This document shows, piece after piece, positions 1 to 11,120 of a DNA stretch of 64,000 bases. A program made the translations under genes and the position numbers. Position 1 is the stretch's first letter, and each line of letters begins with the position of its first letter. The stretch comes from Nemania diffusa. Taxonomy: Eukaryota; Ascomycota; Sordariomycetes; Xylariales; Xylariaceae. The notes beneath the pieces are model-generated. The model was not told the DNA's origin. It did no database searches and worked only from the letters and a program-made list of their open reading frames with translations. The stretch lies in contig JBBPUQ010000010.1 in the NCBI GenBank assembly GCA_038501195.1, positions 3,532,001-3,596,000 of the forward strand. The letters run 5' to 3'.

Positions 1-406
1 TTCCAGCGCTGTTAATGATAAATTAGCATTGCTATCAAAATTTACGTATTAGTAACTAGTTCATGCAGTGTGACTTTGAAAAGCGGGATCAGAACTTGGC
101 GCAGATACCCAGTGAACTGGAAACGGACCGGAGAATTGTAGATTGTCGAGAAGTCTAGACAACAAAATTTGTCATATCATTACTTTGGGGAATGCCGAGC
201 CCTGAGCCGCACGCGGCCACTATTACTAAAGAACCAGGTTTATTATTAAAGATATAAAGTATAGCAGCCTGTTTGTGTTTTCTTTTTTAGATTTATTATG
301 GTCATTAACGGTATTTAATGATAGCACTGATTCAATAGGTCGTGCGGTAATAGAAATAAAAGCCTCAATAGTACACAAAAACGCCGAATAGTGGATTAAT
401 AGATCA
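1..406. other. gene-free left edge
   Basis: Nothing supportable is seen here. It lies downstream of the minus-strand receptor gene, so it should contain that gene's 3' untranslated region. The only open frames are short and have no recognisable content. Confidence 0.5.
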
Positions 407-1889
407 TCAATCCGAACCCTCATAGCGCTTCGCATTTTCCTTTGGTAGAAAGCTCCGCGGCGTAGTCGTAGTAAATAGGTCCATTGCCTCCTTGGAGGGC
501 TGCGGGTTGAGCTTCTCTTCACTCTGACTGCGGCCCCTGAATCCCCGCCCCATGCCCCAGGAGCTGTTCCGCTTGCTGCCGTCGGTGTTGCTGTCGCTCG
601 ATACCGAAATCGTCGTGGTAGCGTATATCTTGCTGCCGTGGTCAGCCTGCTTCAGGCTTTTCCCGTCGCTGCTGCAGTTCACGTTTGCTTCCTCGTCATC
701 CTTCTGAACGAAGGTCGCGAGAGAAATGCCGCCGAACTGGTTTGCGGCTGCCCTTCGCCCTTTGAACTTGTCCGTACTGCCGATGGTGCGGGGGAAGGCG
801 TCGTCGGAAAGCGGCATACTCGCTCGCGGCGTCCACATGCCGAGTTGCTGGGCCATGCTTCGAAATAAGGGGCGTAGTGTCGCGAGTGAAGCGGCCGTGA
901 TGGCTAGACCCTGCTCGCTCGTTGACCAAATGGCAATATCAAGCGTTGCCCCTGAATCCTGTGTTAGGTCTGTCTACGGCTTAACTGCAGCAAGTCGGGA
1001 CTTACATAAAAAGTCAGGGTTCGTAAAATTATGGATATAAGCAAGTCGCACAACAACAGCAATACTTGCTCTGCGACCGTGTTAACAAATGCCCGTTAGT
1101 AAAAGGGGGAGTCTTGGGAACGTACACGCAACCAATGCTAAGAATGGGTATCAACGCAATTTTAGTTCTCCGATCAATTTGAAGAGTATAGATCAGGAAC
1201 ATGGGTAATATGGCAAAGGTAAAATCGCAGATGACGCTAAAGGCGCTGTAGAGATAGGTGAGAGCGGCAATAATGCTCGGGTCTATGCACTTTCCTCCGT
1301 TGATCTCCTTGTCCCAGAAGAAGGTGATAGGAGTGCATTGAAAGACGGTGACGAAGAAGAAGACAATCCCGGATGAGACGGTGAATAGCATGATAACGTA
1401 GATGATATAGTGGTGAATCTTCGAAACCGTGAGTCGTAGAAGGAAAACGCCAATTGAGATTTTCGAGGTAATCATAGTCAGGCAGTACCAAACGTAACAA
1501 AGCCACCAATACTGTAAGTATCACAGTCAGCAATTGTCGCACGTCGTGTTACTTGTCGTCCGACTAACCTTCATCGCCTCTTCTCTGTCGCTTTGCTTGA
1601 GATCCGCATTATGTCGTCCGGTTCCATAATGAATACCTGTGATAGCAGAGGCGACGAAAAGGGTGAAAGAAATCTGCGATAAATCATAAAGATGTTAGAT
1701 GATTGAGCTGGAAGGCGTTTTTATCGGGTTACTGACAGCCGCAAAACTCATGAACCAGTCATCGAGACCCCATGCTTTCACAATAACCAGCCGAGTGTAT
1801 ATTCTTAATGTGAAGGCAACGACGGACGCGGCCAGCAGAGTAACGCACACAGAGAAGAGCTCTGGCCCACGATTCGGAACGTCGGTCAT
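407..1889 (-). CDS. Pth11-like rhodopsin-domain integral membrane protein (five exons)
   Basis: Reads as a fungal seven-helix membrane protein of the Pth11/rhodopsin-domain (DUF-type GPCR-like) family. Exons on the minus strand: 1889-1737, 1673-1569, 1511-1126, 1070-1006 and 951-407, with introns of 63, 57, 55 and 54 nt. The joined frame is 1254 nt (417 aa). Family hallmarks are visible: GLDDWFM near the end of exon 1, GIHYGTGRH in exon 2, YWWLCYVWYCL then SKISIGVFLLRL in exon 3, and the junction FLWATLDIAIWS followed by GLAITAASLATLRPLFR in exon 5. The last roughly 130 residues are a Ser/Thr-rich cytoplasmic tail. Pth11 in Magnaporthe is a surface-sensing receptor; the ligand here is unknown. 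The first intron donor (GTCAGT) is weaker than the others. The start is the first Met before helix 1. No neighbour suggests a pathway. Confidence 0.9.
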
Positions 1890-4800
1890 CTTGGCGGCTC
1901 ATCCATAAACTGAATGAGTTCTATAAACGAAGCTTACATCAATGTCAAGGAAGCAGAAAAAAGCATGGCGCCTAATAGCATCCAGAAAGCAGACCTGGCA
2001 AATGGAGGCTTGAGGATTCCCAGCACACCGGGGATATAACATGGTCTTGTAAGGCAAATTCCACGCCATCCAAACCTGGGTGTCGTTACCAGGAACCGGG
2101 CAATTGTGCCTTTTCGGGAAATTCGCCGTAACCTTCTGAACCGTTCGGGTGCGTCCGCGCTCTCGTTTAGTGGAGAGAACTACTGTTATGCTTATTAGCT
2201 AGATACTACTGTCTTCCGCAGCGCCCGAATTATAAGTAGAGAGCTATATTCTGTAGTATTCAGAGCTATCCCCGCCCGCCTGAGAGTTGGTGCGACGACT
2301 AATAGAGGTAGTGCGAGCACTAAATACGAAGGTCGGTAGTCACAAATGGCAGCCTAGCGCCACCGGCGAGTCAGTTAACAGAAGGTGGAAGACGGGGCTC
2401 CTGTCAAAACCGGCGCTGTAGCGTGATTTGAAATGTTGTGTAGCATTAATACCCGACTCCTTGGTTGTCAAAGCGGCGGCGGGCGGTGATAGTACATAAC
2501 GACCTAAGCATTGATCGGCGATCTCCTCTACTAGTGGCTTTTCCTTGCACGAGCCGAGGCCTTTCCGGTATCTCTGCGTGCCCTTGCAGGTCCGACACGG
2601 TGGATGGCCCTCGAGGGGGCACGGTAGTGCAATCCTGCCGCCGGCAATTGCATCACAACGGCCAGGTTCACCGGTTCGACGATCCCAGGACAGGGCTCCC
2701 TATTTCGTTCCATTATCGTGCTATACCTCGCGACTAGCAATTACGGAAATACAGACCTTCAATTTCTATTACCAAATCCGGAGCCTTAAGTATTGAGCTA
2801 GGCTGTTTAGTCGAGCTAGACTAAGTGAGGCACCGACGCTAGCCAAGGTCTGGCTATTCGCCCGGTGGATGTGAAACGCACCCGGCGCACATCCCGGGAG
2901 GCACCTATAGGCTCGGGAAGATATAGCATACCCGTTTTTAGTTAGGCCCAACGGTTTAGAAACCTTCAAGTCCAAAATCACGAACCTAGTGCTATGCATT
3001 AACTAGGAAGTTCTAATAGTAAGGACCAACTATTAATGTTTGGGTCGTTCAGGCATCTATACTAAGGGAAGAGTATATCCTCTCTAAGATATCTCGAAAT
3101 TACTATGTGTCAAAAGAGCCTCATATCTTTCGACGCCTTGTGGAAAAATATATCGCTGGTGTAGATCGGGTCGAGAGGCAGTACCTCGATTATAGTAAAT
3201 GCACCCTACGGTATATGCTAGATGTAGCTTCCACCTAACCATTTCTTTAGTGGTACCAACTGTTTTTGATCCCGCGGAGATGCATCATGAAGCATGCTAT
3301 GAAACAGGTAGCACTACTTGAACGTATCACTCAGCGCCATCAGAGCCGTTGCTAAGACACTAAATGAGGCAATCTTCTTGTGAACAAATACAGCATTATG
3401 CAGTATACGCGGGAGCTTACGTTGTACAGTATGATAAGTTAGTACTCCATGTGTTTCGTACATTATGACACTGTAGAGGACTATACGCTCCGGCTTCTTT
3501 ACTTTCGAACCCCAGTTTTCGGCGAATAAATCTAAGCCAGCTGCGAGACTAATGGCCAGATCCCATTATAATTCATCCCTGGCCATTGGGCCTGATGCTA
3601 AATTAGACCCGTAGGCCAAAGATATGGTGTATAGACCAGAACCAGAATGAGATAGCTAGTTGATGAGCTTAAATTAATCATCATTCGAAGGAAACGGTGG
3701 ACTGCGGGGCCCCCAGAGCATCCAAGCCAACTGTTTGGTCCCGTGTTACCAAGATTTCCAAACTAAACAAGCCAAAGCCATTGAAGATGGCGAAATGAGA
3801 TATGCTAACCGGCAAGAGAAACCTAAAAGCGAGCCGCAGCCTCTAGTTCAAGGTCAAAATATTTCTAAGCTTGAAAGAACTAAGAATTAGGGGTTAGGCA
3901 GAATGATTGCTAACTTAGATACAACTCCAAAAACTCGTTCTTATCTAGGAAGATAGGATAATTAGTAAGGTGCAAGGGGAATTCAACGACATATTGACAA
4001 AGATCAGCGCCTCAACTCCACACTATAGTGCTTCTCCTAAGCAAAGGCGCATCAATAGGGGAAATTTCAGTACACTAGATTTAGAGGGGTTGACAGAAAA
4101 CGTCTTGTTCTGGAGCTATAAAGACCAATTTTGTCGCATAAAACGCTAGGAGAGTAGCGCGCGGCGAAGACACAGCAGCTCACTTACAACAGGGATGGTC
4201 TCCCCCATTGAGTGACAAGACGTTGTATCTACTTAGGTGATATTATGGTCGTCGAAGAAACCGACTTGAACGAGATAGGTAATGATAGTTTGCGGGTAGC
4301 GAACTCGCTGTCTGAGTCTATCTAAGAACGGATTGTCCTGGGCTAACGAAAGGAAGAGCCTACAACATCCGCAGCAGTAGGACGAGAAATAAACGACGTT
4401 TGCTTGACTAATGGGACTATGATTTGTAATTTATATCCGGAATTTAACCGTTGTCCTTTGTGACTAACGCTGTAGGCGCTACGCGGCGTTAAGAAGCTGT
4501 AGTGAGGTTTCTAGAGTTTTTGCTTCTCTTTGCAATGAAACTAGATGTAAAAATAACGATACATTAAGGATTCATACTTTATTCAATATATATCTATATA
4601 TTTACCTATATAAAATTCTCCTTACCCGTATTTCTCAATTCCCTTTCGTTAAAAATGAAACATATAAACATCACCTTAGTTTCCACTCTCGTAATATTAC
4701 AGCTAGCAAAACATGCTGTCCTAGGAAGCACAAATAATGCCGTAATATGTATTACCGATTGCTAAAATTTCCCTTCTAGAAGTCTAATATGTTAATTATT

Positions 4801-5158
4801 GAGTCTATTCATTCAATGTAACCCCTCTATGCCCTCGCTTCAACATTAATCGAATTCAACATCTGGTGACATGTAGAATATATGTTATCAAGCAGACGAA
4901 ACACTCGGTTCCCTAATATTTTAACTAAATACCTCAACTGGCTCTTTCCCTTCTTCTCTTTCCAGAAAGGCCGGCAAATAATTGACTAGATACCTCTACC
5001 AGAGGTCGCAATTTATTCTGTGAATAGAATGTATTTATTTCCTTGCTTTTCAGGATTTGGGAACATTTGAAGTGGGCAAAGTGGCCTGGCCACCCCTTTT
5101 AGGTAGCTTGGCCGCCTAAAAGCTAGATTTATATGAAAGAACAACTATTAGTAAAGAA

Positions 5159-5292
5159 CATCTGTGTATTGTGTGTCTCTAAAGATACAGAGGGTTCTCC
5201 ACAACTTGCCCGAATTTATTGCCATCCTTATACACCCACACAAGCCACACTTCTTATGGCTTGTGTGACTTAACAGCCTGCTTTACTTTTAC
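5159..5292. repeat. diverged repeat copy with ACACAAGCCA hairpin
   Basis: Contains GTGTATTGTGTGT near its start, the inverted repeat CACACAAGCCA/TGGCTTGTGTG at about 5231-5263, and ends in ACTTAACAGCCTGC. The same order of landmarks recurs at about 5890-6014. It is probably the remnant of a short mobile element. Confidence 0.55.
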
Positions 5293-5618
5293 ACTTCATT
5301 CAACCAGCAACAAACTGAGGCTTCTTCTTTCCTCCTTTACACACTACCCTAGAGTATTAGACATTGTTTCAATATGGATGAGATTCAACTACTCGGCCCC
5401 ACTGCCAGCGAACAAGGAGCCTTCTAGAACTCGGGATATTAACAGGGGCACTAATATTTTCTAAGTCAAGGGGCCTCAGGCAACTCTTCATTGTAGTCTA
5501 ATATTATTGACTTGGTTTTATATCTATTCTTTTCATTTGCAATATCTAGTAGTCTAGTTAAGGCCATATTGAAGTGGGTAGTATGGATTGGCTACTGAAG
5601 CAGGGTAGGTGGACAGTG

Positions 5619-5658
5619 AAGCCACACAAGCCACAGTTTGTGTGGCTTGTGCAAGTGT
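5619..5658. repeat. hairpin: CACAAGCCACA inverted repeat
   Basis: ACACAAGCCACA and TGTGGCTTGTG form close inverted arms around a loop of only a few bases, so a stable cruciform or RNA hairpin is possible. It uses the same motif as the repeat copies on either side. Confidence 0.6.
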
Positions 5659-5768
5659 ATAGTTAAAGAAAGTTGTAGATTCTGGCAAGCTGTTGACAGC
5701 ATTCCGTACCTTTAGACGTACATAATACAGCCGTTCTTTTGTATTGCTTTCTCTTTCATGATATTCTA

Positions 5769-5793
5769 GGTTCTAGGTGGTTATGCTACCTAG
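5769..5793. repeat. short inverted repeat TTCTAGGT...ACCTAGAA
   Basis: The arms TTCTAGGT and ACCTAGAA are separated by nine bases. It lies between the two larger repeat copies and may mark an element end. Little more can be said. Confidence 0.4.
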
Positions 5794-5888
5794 AAGGGAC
5801 AGCGAGACCTAACTACCCACTTCACTACCCATTAAGGAGGCGTAGGCCTCCTACAGGTTATAATAACAACAAGGAGCAAGGATGACTA

Positions 5889-6016
5889 ATGAATATATGT
5901 GTATTGTGTGTACTTACAGGCGAGGAGTATTTTCAACAGTTTTCCTGATTTTATAGTCCTTCTTCCTGCATAAGCTACATGAAGGTGTGGCTTGTGTGGC
6001 TTAATAGCCTGCCCTC
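5889..6016. repeat. second diverged copy of the 5.16 kb repeat
   Basis: Shares GTGTATTGTGTGT, a run ending in TTTTCCTGATTTTATAG-like sequence, GTGGCTTGTGTGGCTTAATAGCCTGCC, and the same order of landmarks as the copy at 5159-5292. Similarity is moderate, as expected of an old duplicated element. The two copies are about 730 bp apart in the same orientation. Confidence 0.5.
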
Positions 6017-7255
6017 ATTATGCAGTATACGCGTAAGCGAGTTCAAATGCTCGAGGTCCCTGCGTCTAGAATATTCTACTTTGCATAGAACTGTTGTCGT
6101 CAATCGGTGATTTAGTTCTGTTTCCTAACTAACTATATATAGAAAAGAATTCAAGAAAATTAGACCCAATCAATAGACTCACCAGCGCAACTTGATCGCA
6201 CACACTGTAACACTGCTTCGCGGCTTAAGCTTGCGGCAGTCTGTTCCTATATCATTCAGTTGAAAGTGAAAGTTGGCTTCCCCGGGACTTTCGGTGAGCA
6301 CGCTCTAGAGCGGTAAGACTACCCAAGCTGATGTGATCCACCAAATAACTAATTTTGGGGTAATCATCAGATTGATGGACAAATGAGGAGCTCGTTAAGG
6401 TTGAGGGGAGTACAACCACAAGTGGCACGGAAAGATGACACGCGGCCCAGCTGTCGATTCCATCAATGGGAAACAATTGAGCTCAAACGTCTGACAGTAC
6501 TGTAACGAAGTGACGTAGCACTAGAGCCGCAGTGAGACGGAACAAAACAACTAATAATTCAACAGAGATATTGACACAAGAATAATCCGAATTCCCTTCA
6601 CAACGCTAAGCCTATCCTAGCATAAAATCGGAATATTTGGATAACAGAGAAGGTGAGGGAATCAGGATAGTTTATTTTGATATTCATCACCTCACAACAT
6701 CTCAAGACCCCAATGATGATTTATGGGAATATCAGAGCGACGAACAAATAAAGAAAAGCGTTATGATTTCGACGCGATCGACGTGGACTTCGGGTTTTTA
6801 GTAGATTTCCGGTGTACGGTGAGACTATTCATCGGAAGATTGAATTTTCCGTTCATCTAGATAAATTTGCCCAACGGACATCTAGCAGAACTCATGCAGA
6901 AAACTAGGGTTAGAAATCTCTACAGGAAATTACGCTGAAATAACTCGTATTAGCCATTGACGTCAAAGACTACGACGCTAATGACTCATCAAGGTCCCGT
7001 ACGTATAGACTTCTGGCATTGGGAGTCATAAATTCACTGAGCTGAACTTGGGAAGGGGATGACAGGGGGCGGGGTTCTAGGCGCCCGCGTGGGATCCTGT
7101 AAGCAATGGCCCCCTATGAGAATATAGAATTTAAATATGTCGGGTGAGAAGATTCGTACTAATATTCTGTCACTCAATCCATCAACACTCTCAACAGGAT
7201 TCTGAATATTGTCTATCTTGCTATCTCTATTGAACAATCTCTCAATCCAGTCGCT

Positions 7256-8560
7256 ATGGCCTCCTTAGACGTGCTCATCGTTGGCGGTGGTATTGCGGGC
7301 CCAGCCGCCGCTTACTGGCTATCCCGCATTCCTGGTGTCAGAATCACACTTATCGAACGTTCATCAGGAATGCGAGCTATAGGCCAGCAGATAGACCTTC
7401 GCGTGGCGGGCGTGGATATCATGAAGAAAATGGGCATAGAGCCTGCCGTCCGAGCGGTACGATGTCAGGAGCCTGGCACGCAGTTAGTTGACACCGATGG
7501 ACGAACGCGAGCCTACTTCCCAGCCGCCGAGCATGGCAGCGGAAGACAGAGCATGACGTCCGAGTTCGAAATCATGAGGGGCGATTTGGTCAGAATCCTA
7601 TACGGTCTCACCGAAAACAAGTCGAATGTACGGCACGTGTACGGCATAACCGTTCAGGACTTCACCCAGGACGACGAGAGCGACCCCAATGGCAAAGTCC
7701 ACGTGACTTTCTCAGACGGCCGCCAGCAGGATTACGATCTCGTGCTTGCTGCCGATGGAACGGGCTCGAAAACACGAAAGATCATGCTCGGCCCCGACGC
7801 TCCTGATCCACGACATAGCACCGGCGGCTACATTGCTTATTTTAGCATGCTCTCGCAGCCCGGGGACTCGGATAGGTCAACGGGCTGTCAGTTGCCCGGA
7901 TCTCGTATGGCCCGGACCATTATGACGCGGAAGGACTGTCCTGAGCTCACGCGCTGCTACATGATATTGAGCGAGCGGGATGATGCCGTCGACGCAGCAC
8001 TCAAGTCTGGAGATCTCGCGGCCCTGAAGAAAGGATTGGCCGATATCTACGAAGGTGGCGGGTGGGAAACCAAGCGATTCATGGAGGCATTAGTCAACGC
8101 ACCGGAAGCAGACGATTTATACTGCACGCCGTACGAGGAGGTCCGGCTTCCTGTGGGGTCTTGGTCAAAAGGCCGGGTCGTTCTCATCGGCGACGCGGCA
8201 CACTCCGCTACGGCAAACGGGTACGGGACTTCGTGGGGCCTGATAGGACCGTATATCCTGGCCGGCGAGCTTGCGACGCTATACGAGAAAGACAAGTCAT
8301 TGCCCACCGCATCTATCGTTCAGGCCGCGAAGAACTACGAGGAAATATGGCGACCGATAGCTCTTACAGGCCACGGAGGATCTGGGTGGGTTGCGTCTCA
8401 CTTCCCTCCTCGATCGGCAATCGGTATTGAGATTATGAATTGGGCTGCCGCACTCGCGGCATATCTCAGACTTGACCAGCGCATTGGGTTCGACGGAGCA
8501 CTCGGAAAATGGAAACTTCCAGTTTACCCTCCTCTGGATAAAGATGAGGAATCAGTCTAA
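7256..8560 (+). CDS. FAD-dependent monooxygenase (aromatic hydroxylase fold)
   Basis: A single-exon 434-residue flavoprotein monooxygenase of the FAD_binding_3 (TetX/para-hydroxybenzoate hydroxylase-like) group. The N-terminal Rossmann motif GGGIAG lies at residues 10-15, the DG motif (LAADGTGSKTR) at about 162-172, and the FAD ribityl-binding GD motif (GRVVLIGDAAHS) at about 306-317. All three family fingerprints are in order and the length is normal. Such enzymes use NAD(P)H and O2 to hydroxylate or epoxidise small molecules, often in secondary metabolism, or inactivate them. No biosynthetic partner is adjacent, so the substrate is not predicted. There is no signal peptide or membrane segment, so it is presumably cytosolic. 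The ATG is followed directly by a hydrophobic beta strand, as expected for this fold. GC is clearly higher than in the flanking DNA. Confidence 0.93.
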   Translation: MASLDVLIVGGGIAGPAAAYWLSRIPGVRITLIERSSGMRAIGQQIDLRVAGVDIMKKMGIEPAVRAVRCQEPGTQLVDTDGRTRAYFPAAEHGSGRQSMTSEFEIMRGDLVRILYGLTENKSNVRHVYGITVQDFTQDDESDPNGKVHVTFSDGRQQDYDLVLAADGTGSKTRKIMLGPDAPDPRHSTGGYIAYFSMLSQPGDSDRSTGCQLPGSRMARTIMTRKDCPELTRCYMILSERDDAVDAALKSGDLAALKKGLADIYEGGGWETKRFMEALVNAPEADDLYCTPYEEVRLPVGSWSKGRVVLIGDAAHSATANGYGTSWGLIGPYILAGELATLYEKDKSLPTASIVQAAKNYEEIWRPIALTGHGGSGWVASHFPPRSAIGIEIMNWAAALAAYLRLDQRIGFDGALGKWKLPVYPPLDKDEESV

Positions 8561-9893
8561 CCGGGACTGTCTGTGAACTAGGTGCCTAGGCGCCTGTCTC
8601 TCTCTTTTTCTGCCTTTCGAGAATACCCTACTCATTGCTTGCTATGTAATAATTAGAATACCACTAGATACCCATCTCTGTACTATGAAGCCAGCCTAAT
8701 AGAGAAATTTATTAACATAAATATCGAAACTTAATTTCAACAACCTTGCTCATAGTCCTAGCTGTTAGAAGACTAGTATTCCTATAGTAGCAGTAGCGTT
8801 GGCTTCACCTACGCATGGGATTTTATTCTACCCTTGCTCTTGGGGGTCTGGGGTTATTGACGGGTAAGGCCAGGTATACTTAAGTATCCCGGCAGGATGG
8901 TGTGCGTTGACATAGAAATGGCCGCTACCTATTAGATAGCGATGAGTACGTCGTTGACGCCAGTGTCTTTGACGTCCCTACCGACCATGATGGCTACGTC
9001 TCTGGCGCAGCCTTATAGAAAAGGCAAACCAAGAGCGGGGAGCAGCGCAGATAGAGTATGCTACGGCAACATGGAATATACTAACAGCTCGCACCCTAGC
9101 AAACTTTGAGCCTTTTTTTTATAAAACTGCATGAGCTGAGCTGTAATTTCCAGGGCAGTGCCGATTTATGACCACTAATACTGAAGAAGCTCGGTGCCTT
9201 CCCAATTTTGTGGTTTTGTTTTGTGATTGGGGGGGTGCAAGGTATGATGCAAGCTGAGCCGTAATTTGAATGGCAGTGCTGCCGTGTGACCAATCGCACT
9301 GAAGAAGCTCGGGATCTTGGGCAATTTTAGGAATTTTTTCTCTACTGGGGGCGATAACGCTACAAGATGCTTTGAGGTTGACCGTAGTTTTGATGGCGGT
9401 GCTGATGTAGAACCAATAGGACTGAAGAAGTTCGGTGCCTTCCTAATTTTGGACATTTTTTCCCCCGCGAATGTGAAACTTGCTGAGCCGGAATCTGAAT
9501 GTAGTGCTATCTCACCCACTTGCTGCTGGCGCGAAAGTAGTTCCATATCCAATCACTACACTTGCGATATTGCCGCATTAGACTTAAGCAATGTTGCCTA
9601 CATAAGTGTAACCCACTGATTCAACTACTATTATATTCACAAGAAGTGTTCAAGTGAAACTATGCTGTTGGCAGATTAGTATCCCTATTCAAGCTAGGTG
9701 TGACCGAGGTAGGGAGTTGTTCATAAATGCGACCGTGTATTTGGCCTAAAACCTAGCCTTTCGATGGCATATGGTAGAGTGCTATGTAGATACGGCACGG
9801 CGGATATGAGTGAAGGATTGAGTACATAAATCATACATGCGCGGGGCGCCCTTGCTACGCTTTCCCTTTCTTTCCCAGAGCCGCTGAGCCGGA
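8561..9893. other. intergenic region holding a decayed tandem repeat
   Basis: Lies between the monooxygenase and AIM18 3' ends (convergent genes). Apart from the roughly 120-bp repeat array at 9121-9525, nothing is recognisable. Confidence 0.5.
9121..9525 (-). repeat. degenerate tandem repeat of about 120 bp, 3.5 copies
   Basis: The landmark CTGAAGAAGCTCGG (or TTCGG) recurs at 9181, 9299 and 9422, spacings of 118 and 123 bp. Each is preceded by a related GAGC..TAATTT..GGCAGTGCTG block and followed by AATTTTG. A further partial copy begins near 9480. On the minus strand the copies encode a periodic peptide of the form KxxKxPxFFSxIGxxxALPxKLR, in two overlapping frames (9552-9175 and 9299-9096). 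The frame breaks between copies two and three. It may be a minisatellite or the remains of a repeat-protein gene; I do not recognise the family. Confidence 0.65.
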
Positions 9894-11120
9894 TTATATC
9901 ACGCGGGTGGCCACGGTGCCGACGGGCCTCCCCACGAACTCCATGATGCCGTCGACGATGCTCGTGCGCGCGGGCTCGGACGCTACTTGCTTGCCGGCTA
10001 GGTAGTTGAGCCAGAGCAGGCGCGACACGCGCTCGTCAGCGACGCGGCCGAGCGCCGCCATGCCCGTCTGGCCGTCGTTGTACGCCACGCTCAGCCGGCC
10101 GGCGGCGTCGCGGCAGAGCAGCATCTCGCGGGACTTGGGCACCTTGCCGCGGTTGAAGAGCGCGCGGAAGTCCTTCATGGCGGCGCCGAACGCCTCGTCG
10201 CCGAACTCCGCGCCGTTGCCCTGCGAGCGCGCCGTGATGGCGCGTACGAAGCCGTCCCGCAGGTGGTGGAAGTCTGTGTCACGGACCGGCACGATCCGGA
10301 ATAGGGACCGCGGGCGGACATCCTGCAGGATCGAGTTCCAGAGCATCTCGCCCTGCTTGGGGTCTAGGAGGGCCTGGCGTAGGGTGTCCTTCTCGGTCGA
10401 GATCAGCGTTGTGGCGATGGGGTTGATTTCCTTGACGAGCCGCGACTGTATCGCTGCGATGTCCTGCGTTGCTATGTAGTATCCGACCATGTAGACTTGG
10501 ATCCCGATGAACGTCACGGTCCGCACGCCAAGACCGACTAGCGTGTACTCGACGCCGTTGACCTTCTCCTTGCCGGCCTCGGCTCCGATCTCGAGGTCGA
10601 GTAGGCGAGGGAATGTAGGGACGGTGCTGTTCCCGGTGGGCACGACCTCGCGACCCTCGACATCGTAGACGATGGTCTTGAGCTGGGATCCATCGTCGGC
10701 GGTAAAGGGGTCGACATTGGCGGGGAGGCCGGAGTCCATCTTCTTCGGCTTGCGGATCTCACGGTAGAGAAGATATGCGGTATAGAAGAAGAGGGTGAGG
10801 CTGGTGACGGAGCCGAAGAGAAGGAATAAAAACCGCCTGGATTCGTACTTGAAGGAGTCGTTCCTCATCTGACTGATGTCGAGGCTTTCAACGACGCGGC
10901 TGGACCGCCGGCGCTGTGGGCGCAGGAAGGTTCGGCGCTGCAACGGCGATAGCTGCTTTTGGAGACATCGTACGCGGGCTGGGGCGGTTGAGAGATGTGA
11001 GCTTGGAGTAAGCGACCGCACAAGCCGTATTGAGGGCAAGGACCGTACCGCTGCCCTCATGATGGACGACGATCTGGGGTAGCCGGCTTTGCTACCTGTG
11101 CAGAGTATACTAATAGCCAA
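9894..11120 (-). CDS. AIM18: Aim18-like mitochondrial protein with chalcone isomerase-like fold
   Basis: Single exon, 408 aa from the first ATG, or 388 aa from the second Met at 11060, which starts an Arg/Ser-rich presequence (MRAAVRSLPSIRLVRS) and is the likelier start. It has an N-terminal mitochondrial targeting region, one transmembrane helix (FLFLLFGSVTSLTLFFYTAYLLY, about residues 97-119 of the long form), then a chalcone-isomerase-like domain (GVEYTLVGLGVRTVTFIGIQVYMVGYYI). This order matches Altered Inheritance of Mitochondria protein 18 (Fmp22) of yeast and filamentous fungi. The family lies in the inner membrane facing the intermembrane space. Its biochemical role is not settled and it is not a flavonoid enzyme. 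The C-terminal half is GC-rich, giving long meaningless open frames on the other strand. Confidence 0.9.
   Translation of the reverse strand: MAISILCTGSKAGYPRSSSIMRAAVRSLPSIRLVRSLTPSSHLSTAPARVRCLQKQLSPLQRRTFLRPQRRRSSRVVESLDISQMRNDSFKYESRRFLFLLFGSVTSLTLFFYTAYLLYREIRKPKKMDSGLPANVDPFTADDGSQLKTIVYDVEGREVVPTGNSTVPTFPRLLDLEIGAEAGKEKVNGVEYTLVGLGVRTVTFIGIQVYMVGYYIATQDIAAIQSRLVKEINPIATTLISTEKDTLRQALLDPKQGEMLWNSILQDVRPRSLFRIVPVRDTDFHHLRDGFVRAITARSQGNGAEFGDEAFGAAMKDFRALFNRGKVPKSREMLLCRDAAGRLSVAYNDGQTGMAALGRVADERVSRLLWLNYLAGKQVASEPARTSIVDGIMEFVGRPVGTVATRVI

Larger units (their letters stand above)
1890..7255. other. long gene-free region with diverged repeats
   Basis: No coding region is supportable in this 5.4 kb. 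Open frames are short, lack family motifs and do not join through splice sites. The part nearest 1900-2160 should hold the promoter of the receptor gene. From about 5.0 to 6.0 kb there are diverged repeat copies with internal hairpins, listed separately. An 18-bp string, CATTATGCAGTATACGCG, occurs at about 3394 and again at about 6017. The 7.0-7.25 kb part should be the promoter of the monooxygenase. The stretch looks like old mobile-element debris. Confidence 0.5.

Noticed and set aside
3394..6034. Shared 18-mer CATTATGCAGTATACGCG at about 3394 and 6017 as ends of one element
   Set aside because: The similarity stops at the 18-mer, so it is not enough to define element ends.
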